Source: an uncultured Flavihumibacter sp. (GTDB taxonomy: Bacteria > Bacteroidota > Bacteroidia > Chitinophagales > Chitinophagaceae). From it: a stretch of DNA of 6,468 bases. The stretch covers positions 1-6,468 of the forward strand of contig CAMLPA010000193.1 of the NCBI GenBank assembly GCA_946481605.1, written 5' to 3'. Below are positions 1 to 5,314 of the stretch, in pieces. The translations under genes were made by a program, and so were the position numbers. Position 1 is the first letter of the stretch; every line of letters begins with the position of its first letter. The notes below the pieces were generated by a model, which saw only the letters and a list, made by a program, of their open reading frames with translations, did not search any database and was not told where the DNA came from.

Positions 1-460
1 AAATGTACTTTGCATTTTGCGCGACCATCCGCGCCGTCTGTTTATCATCCCCGTACAGGGTGGAATCTTCCGCATACCGGATCGCTTCCCTGAGCAGCTT
101 CGCGGCCTCTTCATTTAATCCATTCCCGAAAAGACTTTGCGCTATCTGGTGCCGTCCTTCTGAGGCCCAGGGGCCTGGTTTCAGTAAATCAGCATAAAGT
201 AAAGCTTTCTTTACTTCTCCCTGTTTGGCAAAAGCATTGCCAACAGATACATAGTCGTAGCTGAATTCCTGCGGATAACTTTTCCCGGCATAGTACTTCT
301 TCAGCCATGCGAGGAGAAGCTCTTCCTTTCGTTCCGGATTTTTTTCAGCCCCTATCTTTTCTTTTTCTTCATTTTTAACAGCATCGGTCTTTTGAGCGGA
401 AGCGGTAAGAACGCTGCATAAAAAGCCGACACAAAATAAAAGCCTGAAGGTTTTCTTCAT
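1..460 (-). CDS. Secreted helical-repeat protein, N-terminal part (C-terminus beyond left edge); possible third TlpA-type protein
   Basis: The ATG at 460 opens a frame without stops to the left edge, giving 153 residues. It begins MKKTFRLLFCVGFLCSVLTA followed by SAQ, a signal peptide with a likely cut after Ala22. A lysine/glutamate-rich linker follows (about 24-46), then amphipathic helices at about 46-153 with TPR-like spacing: SVGNAFAKQGEVKKALLYAD and IAQSLFGNGLNEEAAKLLRE. By eye this resembles, weakly, the helical region of the 1931-513 protein (its residues about 120-195), including the shared KLLRE/KLIRK helix. A C-terminal thioredoxin domain beyond the edge is therefore plausible but unseen. 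A second in-frame ATG at 466 would add only Met-Ile, and the sequence does not decide between the two. The gene starts 52 bases after the preceding stop with an A-rich leader. The frame is well supported by signal peptide and codon pattern; the function is open. Confidence 0.75.
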   Translation of the reverse strand, partial: MKKTFRLLFCVGFLCSVLTASAQKTDAVKNEEKEKIGAEKNPERKEELLLAWLKKYYAGKSYPQEFSYDYVSVGNAFAKQGEVKKALLYADLLKPGPWASEGRHQIAQSLFGNGLNEEAAKLLREAIRYAEDSTLYGDDKQTARMVAQNAKYI

Positions 461-512
461 AATCATAGTTGTTTCTTTTCCTCATAAAGTACCCATTCCA
501 CAAAAAAGTTTA

Positions 513-1931
513 CTACACCCCTTTCTTCGCGATATCAATCATAGCATCCATTTCTTCCAGGAACGCATCTGCCCCCGCCGTGGAGTTCCCCAGCGTACTG
601 AAACGAATGTTCCCTGCGCCATCGATGATGAACTTGGAAGGAATGCCCCGCACTTTATACCCGTTGGCCGCGGCGTTTACTTTTGTAGCCGGATCTTTGA
701 GGTCCATCAGTACATTGAAAGTATATTGCTGACTTTTAATGTAGTCGCCTGCAAGTTGTGTAGCGTTAGCGGAGGTTTCCATGGTATGAATGAACAGGAA
801 CACCACGTCCTTGTCGTTTTTATACCGGTTCACCGCGGACTGCATCATCGGGAAAGAAGCCTTACAGGGCGCGCACCAGGTGGCCCAGAAATCAAGGATC
901 ACCACCTTATCTTTGAAGTCACTGAGTTTAACGGTTTTACCGTTGAGGTCCTTCAGTTCAAAATCATAAGCTGCCGTGTTGATCATCTTTTTCGTCACGT
1001 CTTCACGCACTTTCTGTTTCAGTTCCTTGTTCAATCGTTCCATCAGCGCAACATAGCCGTTTTCGGAGCCGTTCGCCGCAACATAAGCCGCTTTGAACTT
1101 TTCTTTCACCAGCGGGGAAGCCGCGCCCGCGCTTAGCTGTTCCTGCATCAGCGGAAAGGCCTCCTTGTATTTATTCAGCTTCACCAGGTAATTGAGGTAG
1201 GTTGATTTCAATTCATTGAAGGAAATGGAGGTATTTCTTGATTGCTTATCATAAATCCTTTTTGCGTACGGAAAACCTTCTTCATACTTCCCATTAGCGA
1301 ACATCAGTTCGCTGAAAATCCTGGAGAATTCATCCATACCACGGTGCGTGGTATCCCCTTTCAGATCGGCAAAAGTCTTACGGATCAGCTTTTCGCCCAA
1401 CTGGTAATCTTTCGCTTTAATCGCTTCGCGTGCAGCGTAAGAATACGCGTTCGTTTCGTATGTTTTATTCTTAATCTTATGCAGGTATTCCATCACTTTC
1501 TCTGGCTTATTCTTTCCTAAAAAAGTAACCGCCACGAAATAAGCTGAACCATCTAGGTTGAAACGAGAATCTGCTCCGAAGCGGCTTACCAGTTCTTTGT
1601 AATTCTTCTCATTTACTTCAGGATCAGTTTCGTTGTAAATGCGCTCCGCGATTTCATTGAAAGCAGCTTTGCCGTTGGGAAAACGTTTCATCAGCAATTC
1701 TGCTGTTTCCGAACTTTTCTCCCCTTCTTTTTGGGCGGCGTAGTAATTCACGAGCAGTTGAAGGTCATCTTCATGGTTGCTCTGATACAATGCCTTTATG
1801 GAATCCTGTATGGCTGCTTTATCTTCCATGGCCACCAGGGCTGAAAGTCTGGGATTGCCGGGACCACGTTGCGCTTTTCCGGCCGTTGTGAGGGCTAGGA
1901 GCGCGGCTGCAATCATGAGGTGTTTTTTCAT
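513..1931 (-). CDS. Secreted helical-repeat protein with C-terminal TlpA-type thioredoxin domain
   Basis: This 472-residue protein starts MKKHLMIAAALLALTTAGKAQ, a clear signal peptide cleaved near residue 20. Residues about 30-315 are helical, with repeated TPR-like pairs such as NKPEKVMEYLHKI, AKDYQLGEKLIRKT, NGKYEEGFPYAKRI and LNKYKEAFPLMQEQL. The C-terminal part, about 320-472, is a TlpA-type thioredoxin domain: AAYDFELKDLNGKTVKLSDF, the active site FWATWCAPC with Cys353 and Cys356, and the cis-proline motif RGIPSKFIID with Pro431. All key residues are present. The frame runs back to a GTG at 1973 that overlaps the preceding gene, but the ATG at 1931 is preferred because the upstream 14 residues are polar and would bury the signal peptide. 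The start lies 28 bases after the preceding stop, with the A-rich leader AACAAAATAACTAT. A periplasmic redox role is likely; the target is unknown. Confidence 0.88.
   Translation of the reverse strand: MKKHLMIAAALLALTTAGKAQRGPGNPRLSALVAMEDKAAIQDSIKALYQSNHEDDLQLLVNYYAAQKEGEKSSETAELLMKRFPNGKAAFNEIAERIYNETDPEVNEKNYKELVSRFGADSRFNLDGSAYFVAVTFLGKNKPEKVMEYLHKIKNKTYETNAYSYAAREAIKAKDYQLGEKLIRKTFADLKGDTTHRGMDEFSRIFSELMFANGKYEEGFPYAKRIYDKQSRNTSISFNELKSTYLNYLVKLNKYKEAFPLMQEQLSAGAASPLVKEKFKAAYVAANGSENGYVALMERLNKELKQKVREDVTKKMINTAAYDFELKDLNGKTVKLSDFKDKVVILDFWATWCAPCKASFPMMQSAVNRYKNDKDVVFLFIHTMETSANATQLAGDYIKSQQYTFNVLMDLKDPATKVNAAANGYKVRGIPSKFIIDGAGNIRFSTLGNSTAGADAFLEEMDAMIDIAKKGV
864..890 (-). repeat. Active-site coding repeat, copy in the 1931-513 gene
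   Basis: These 27 bases encode FWATWCAPC and match positions 2791-2817 in the neighbouring thioredoxin gene at 26 of 27 positions, in the same orientation. The single difference is the third base of the alanine codon between the two cysteines (GCG here, GCA there). Flanking sequence diverges on both sides. Confidence 0.8.
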
Positions 1932-1959
1932 ATAGTTATTTTGTTGGTTGTTTTTATAA

Positions 1960-3012
1960 TCAATGTGTACCACTTTGCTGTGGCTTCAGTTTTTCTGCTG
2001 CTGCGGCCTTTTCAGTAAATATTGCAGCTTTGGCAGTATCGCCGGCTTTCCGGTACAGCTCCGCCATGCTCCTGTAAGTCTGGGAAAAGTTCATGCTCCA
2101 GGGATAATTGTCCAGTTGCGCCTGGTAGGATTCCGCTGCGAGTTCGTATACTTCCTTTGGATAGTCCATATTCGGTCTTACCGCATCTGTGATGGTTTTC
2201 CATGAAGGCTCCTCGCTTTCCGTGAACCATTTTTTGGCGAAGGCTACCGCTTCCGAGGGATTTGTTTTGAGCAATGAATAAAAAGTGAAATGCCCAAGTT
2301 TAGGATAGTATTTCAGGCCTGGTTCTTCCTTTAGTATTTTTTCGATCTCCAGCAGCGCGTCCACGGGTCTTCCGGGATTTCCCATGTAAGGATTAAGTGT
2401 GCTTACCACCTGTTGCCCATCAATCGCAGAAAGTCTTTTCCACTCTTTTCTTTTCCCGGCGGCTTCCTTCATATTCCAGGTACCGGCCATCACTTCAGGC
2501 AATACTTTATCCAGCTTTTTAGGATGTCCCACCCAGGCGATCTTTCCTTGCCTATCCACGATGTAAGCCTGGGGTATACCGCGTTCTCCGGAAGCATACA
2601 ACCAGTTTTGCGCCATCCGTTTTTCTTTCTCCATCGCCACATGGTAGTCCATCTTATTTCCCATGCTGTTTACAAATCTTTCAACGCGCTGTTCAATGTT
2701 TTCGCCGCGCTCCAGGATACTTATTCCCGCCACTTCTACTTTTCCTTTGTACTGTCTGGCCAGTTCCGAAAGGTGTGGCATGCCTGCAATACAGGGTGCG
2801 CACCAGGTGGCCCAGAATTCCACCACATATATTTTTCCTTTTTCGAATTGTTGTACCGGTGTCCCTTTTACCCACCTGGCTATTTCCAGCGCAGGCGCCT
2901 GGTCGCCGATCTGCAATACAGGAGATTGCGCCGTTGTACGCAAACAAAACAGCATACTGAAGAGGAACACCGTTATATACGGTGCTCCTTTAAAAAATCC
3001 GAATCTTTTCAT
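1960..3012 (-). CDS. Secreted TlpA-type thioredoxin-fold protein with C-terminal helical/TPR-like tail
   Basis: This 350-residue protein is predicted to act in the periplasm as a thiol-disulfide oxidoreductase. Residues 1-29 form a signal peptide ending TTAQ. A TlpA/AhpC-TSA-type thioredoxin domain follows at about 34-175. It opens with IGDQAPALEIARW, has the active site FWATWCAPC with Cys71 and Cys74, and carries the cis-proline motif GIPQAY with Pro147 followed by the strand IVDRQGKIAWVG. Both catalytic cysteines and the cis-proline are present, so the fold appears intact. The remaining 175 residues are mostly helical, and about 306-342 (FSQTYRSMAELYRKAGDTAK) resembles a TPR hairpin that could bind a protein partner. 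Classical TlpA/ResA proteins stop after the redox domain, so this tail roughly doubles the length. The substrate is unknown; reduction of disulfides in imported ligand or in operon products is inferred. Confidence 0.88.
   Translation of the reverse strand: MKRFGFFKGAPYITVFLFSMLFCLRTTAQSPVLQIGDQAPALEIARWVKGTPVQQFEKGKIYVVEFWATWCAPCIAGMPHLSELARQYKGKVEVAGISILERGENIEQRVERFVNSMGNKMDYHVAMEKEKRMAQNWLYASGERGIPQAYIVDRQGKIAWVGHPKKLDKVLPEVMAGTWNMKEAAGKRKEWKRLSAIDGQQVVSTLNPYMGNPGRPVDALLEIEKILKEEPGLKYYPKLGHFTFYSLLKTNPSEAVAFAKKWFTESEEPSWKTITDAVRPNMDYPKEVYELAAESYQAQLDNYPWSMNFSQTYRSMAELYRKAGDTAKAAIFTEKAAAAEKLKPQQSGTH
2791..2817 (-). repeat. Active-site coding repeat, copy in the 3012-1960 gene
   Basis: This is the second copy of the 27-base segment encoding FWATWCAPC, 1927 bases from the copy at 864-890. 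Eight of the nine codons are identical, including both Cys codons, which differ from each other in the same way in both copies (TGC then TGT). Confidence 0.8.
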
Positions 3013-3016
3013 GATG

Positions 3017-4513
3017 TTAACTCCTTTTGAATCCCATGTCTTTCACCTTTCCGGCAACGGTCCAGGTTTTCAGGGGAGTGCCGTTGATCTGACCACTGGT
3101 GATGTTCACCCCCAGCATGTAAATCTTCGCTTCATTACTGGTGGCATTCCAGGTGGCCACGTACATGAACTTGCTGTCGTCCGCGAGGATGGCATTCACA
3201 CCAAATGACCCCTGTCCTTTAAAGAGTTTCAGGCAGGTGATTTCTTCCCCCGCAGGCACTTCAAACCCTTTGACTGGCGCAGCTATCGTATTGCCGTTGA
3301 AATCGATCTGGAAATTGTACAAAGACCTGTTTGTTGCGTAAAAGGCAGCGGGTCCCATGTTCCCTACAGCATAGAATTTCGCATCATTGATTTCCGGCGC
3401 GGTACTGATATTCACAGCGGCGATATCGGGCCTGTCGGGTGTTTGTGTATTGATCACATACAGGTGGCGTGCGGTGCCGGACACATCTTTGAAGAAGGCA
3501 TATTTGTAAGCATCCGTTATAGTTGCGCTGTGCTGACCAAAGCCTCTTTCGATCCAAAGCAAATCCTTCCCGATATTATTCAAATTAAACCGGGCCGATG
3601 GACCGGCGTCGGCATATTTCCCCGCACGACTATTTTGCTGCTCGATGGTAACAAAGCGCCTGTTCAGCTCATCATAAAAACCGCCTTGTTTTCCATACTG
3701 CATATACACATACGGCGCTGCGCGATAGCCGGCAAGATCCACGGTAACTTTTCCCACAAAAAGGTTATCCGTGTTCCAGTACACTTCACCGTTGTTTACA
3801 AGCATCGCTCCATTGAAAGAGCCGGGCCAGAGGGCCTGTGGCTTAAACGTTTCGGGCGTAGCGCCGGCAAACATTTGCTGCAAAGTCTGAACCCTCCGGA
3901 AATCAGTATTCTGCACCGTCGCACCGGACGCTGATGTGATGATATACGTAAGCGCCGTACTGAAATAATGGATGGAAACAGGCGTTCCCGGCATTGGAGC
4001 TCCGTTGATCTTCGAATACACCGTACGGTAAGCCGTATCCCTAACCCCCGGGATAAACTCCGGTGCGCGGAAGATATCCACTTCAGTTGCACCGCTCATT
4101 TCATAAGCCACCATCCAGCCCGACGGAATTGGCGGCAGCACCACAACGGTGTATTGCATCAACGCTTTCAGCCCATTGGGCGCGGTAGCCTCAAATTCAA
4201 GGGTATAGGTTCCGGGGGGACGTGTAATAATCGTATCAATAGAGAGCGTCCTCGATAACGTATCAAATACACCGGCTGATACATAAAGCCGCCACAACCC
4301 TTTCAGTTCCGCCGGAGACGCATGGTACACGATCTCAGGTTGAATGGTCACTTCTCCCTGGCTCTGGTACACTTCAAACCGGGTTTGGGTACCGGCTGTA
4401 TCTACGAAAAAGTCGGGAAGGTCGGTATAGGAATAGTTCCCTTTGTCTTTCACACATGCGGTGATGAACAGGATCGACAAAAGAAAGAAGGAAAAATATT
4501 TTAATGATTTCAT
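3017..4513 (-). CDS. PKD-like family lipoprotein
   Basis: This 498-residue lipoprotein has a short basic N-terminus, a hydrophobic stretch and the lipobox FITAC with Cys20. The mature start CVKDKGNYSY is characteristic of the PKD-like lipoproteins found beside SusC/SusD and DUF4843 genes. Residues about 25-125 look like immunoglobulin/PKD-type beta domains, ending in GTYTLEFEATAPNGLKA and a VVVLPP strand. SGWMV (131-135) then opens a second, larger part. That part, about 130-498, contains repeated strand pairs with aromatic and Asn/Gly turns, such as VYWNTDNLFVGKV and RHLYVINTQ, which may form a beta-propeller (inference). Apart from Cys20 it has one cysteine, in EEITCLKLF. The open frame extends back to a TTG at 4579 overlapping the upstream gene, but the ATG at 4513 is chosen because it directly precedes the signal peptide. 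Function is unknown; a surface or periplasmic binding role is inferred from context. Confidence 0.85.
   Translation of the reverse strand: MKSLKYFSFFLLSILFITACVKDKGNYSYTDLPDFFVDTAGTQTRFEVYQSQGEVTIQPEIVYHASPAELKGLWRLYVSAGVFDTLSRTLSIDTIITRPPGTYTLEFEATAPNGLKALMQYTVVVLPPIPSGWMVAYEMSGATEVDIFRAPEFIPGVRDTAYRTVYSKINGAPMPGTPVSIHYFSTALTYIITSASGATVQNTDFRRVQTLQQMFAGATPETFKPQALWPGSFNGAMLVNNGEVYWNTDNLFVGKVTVDLAGYRAAPYVYMQYGKQGGFYDELNRRFVTIEQQNSRAGKYADAGPSARFNLNNIGKDLLWIERGFGQHSATITDAYKYAFFKDVSGTARHLYVINTQTPDRPDIAAVNISTAPEINDAKFYAVGNMGPAAFYATNRSLYNFQIDFNGNTIAAPVKGFEVPAGEEITCLKLFKGQGSFGVNAILADDSKFMYVATWNATSNEAKIYMLGVNITSGQINGTPLKTWTVAGKVKDMGFKRS
3020..3028 (-). promoter_or_regulatory. Strong Shine-Dalgarno for the 3012-1960 gene, inside the end of the upstream gene
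   Basis: On the minus strand the sequence AAAAGGAGT ends 7 bases before the ATG at 3012, placing the AGGAG core at optimal spacing. It lies in the last codons of the PKD-like lipoprotein gene, reading AAA AGG AGT TAA, and only 4 bases separate that stop from the ATG. The arrangement suggests reinitiation or translational coupling. The other visible starts in the operon have A-rich leaders without such a core, as is usual in Bacteroidota. Confidence 0.75.
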
Positions 4514-4553
4514 TCCTGTGTTTTTTCTGGTTAAATACTGTTGAAAAGGCAGC

Positions 4554-5294
4554 CTATTCGCATTGGCTGCATATATCAATTACTATCCCGTTCTCATTCC
4601 TTTTCGGATTTCCCGGATTATTCCTGTTGTATTCCGTCAGGAATTCCAACGACCGTGAGGCAATGTAATATTGTTCGGCAATGGTGATGTTCTGAAAATT
4701 TCGTATTCCGGTCGCATCAATTACGAGTTGGTGTTTCACCTTGCTCCACTTGCCTGCGGACCAGAGCATATTATTGTCCCAGGTAACAGGTTTTGTGAGC
4801 ACATCTGTCCAGATCAATGAAAATACCGGTGCTGAATTTACCACACCCGTTACTACCGGTCCGGGTAAAAAATTATCATCGGGCACCACCCTCAGCAGCA
4901 GCTTTGCCGAAGCATCTGTGAGGCGTGCCGTTCTGTTTATTTTCACAGGTATCGCTACGCGGAAGCCATTTCCCGGTATTTTAAAAGAAGTGGGCAACAC
5001 ATATTCGGAAGGTTGTGCGGTACTGGCCGGATCAACCTGCAGGGTGAATGTGCGCTCTTCAGGCGTAACCGTTCCCATCACCTGCGCATAAAGATTCACC
5101 ACGGTATCACGTAAGGAATTCGGCCAGATGGCGAAAGAAAATACCAGCGAGTCGCCCAAAGCACCGTCGGCATTGTTGGCCGTAAGTAAGAGCCGGGCCT
5201 CCGACCTGAAAGCAGGATCAAGTTCATTCTTTTTGCACCCGGCCAATGATAGTACCGAAACCAGTACAATCAGGAAATATATTCGTTTATTCAT
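4554..5294 (-). CDS. DUF4843 domain-containing lipoprotein
   Basis: This 246-residue protein starts with a lipoprotein signal: MNKR, a hydrophobic run, then the lipobox LAGC with Cys20 as the lipidated residue. The mature start CKKNELD is charged, which could favour export to the outer leaflet (inference). The body is beta-rich and matches the DUF4843 pattern as I know it: SLVFSFAIWP (about 49-58), an alternating VNLYAQVMGTV strand, a polar segment ending in PSEYVLP (about 95-101), a strand giving RVAIPVKINRT (112-122), and a C-terminal WSAGKWSKVKHQLVID region (178-193). The family has no established biochemical function; it typically sits between SusD and a PKD-like lipoprotein, as here. An accessory ligand-binding role is inferred. 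The final residues include a CxxC, Cys242-Ser-Gln-Cys245, one residue before the end, which I do not recall as typical. The ATG at 5294 directly precedes the signal peptide, and its leader is A-rich without Shine-Dalgarno. Confidence 0.85.
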   Translation of the reverse strand: MNKRIYFLIVLVSVLSLAGCKKNELDPAFRSEARLLLTANNADGALGDSLVFSFAIWPNSLRDTVVNLYAQVMGTVTPEERTFTLQVDPASTAQPSEYVLPTSFKIPGNGFRVAIPVKINRTARLTDASAKLLLRVVPDDNFLPGPVVTGVVNSAPVFSLIWTDVLTKPVTWDNNMLWSAGKWSKVKHQLVIDATGIRNFQNITIAEQYYIASRSLEFLTEYNRNNPGNPKRNENGIVIDICSQCE

Positions 5295-5314
5295 TTCAGT
5301 TCGTTTTTAAATTA

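Noticed and set aside
461..512. T-run in the 52-base gap considered as an intrinsic terminator or internal promoter.
   Set aside because: The T-run read on the minus strand has no GC-rich stem before it, and no convincing Bacteroidota -33/-7 promoter pair is visible.
726..1136. Plus-strand open frame of 136 residues opposite the second thioredoxin gene.
   Set aside because: It is antisense to the WCAPC-domain coding region and has a composition typical of a reverse-strand shadow.
1932..1973. Upstream GTG start at 1973 for the second thioredoxin gene.
   Set aside because: It would add 14 polar residues before a perfect signal peptide and overlap the preceding gene; the ATG at 1931 is better.
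2413..3208. Plus-strand open frames of 181 and 205 residues opposite the first thioredoxin gene.
   Set aside because: They overlap each other in different frames, lie antisense to a gene with intact catalytic motifs, and their translations are rich in His, Phe, Cys and Arg with no recognisable domain or signal.
3443..4258. Open frames on both strands inside the PKD-like lipoprotein gene (plus 3443-3934 and 3968-4258, minus 3796-4092).
   Set aside because: All are shadows of a gene with a clear lipobox and family motifs; no ribosome-binding leader or domain supports them.
4514..4579. Upstream TTG start at 4579 for the PKD-like lipoprotein gene.
   Set aside because: It would place 22 polar residues before the lipoprotein signal and overlap the DUF4843 gene; the ATG at 4513 is better.
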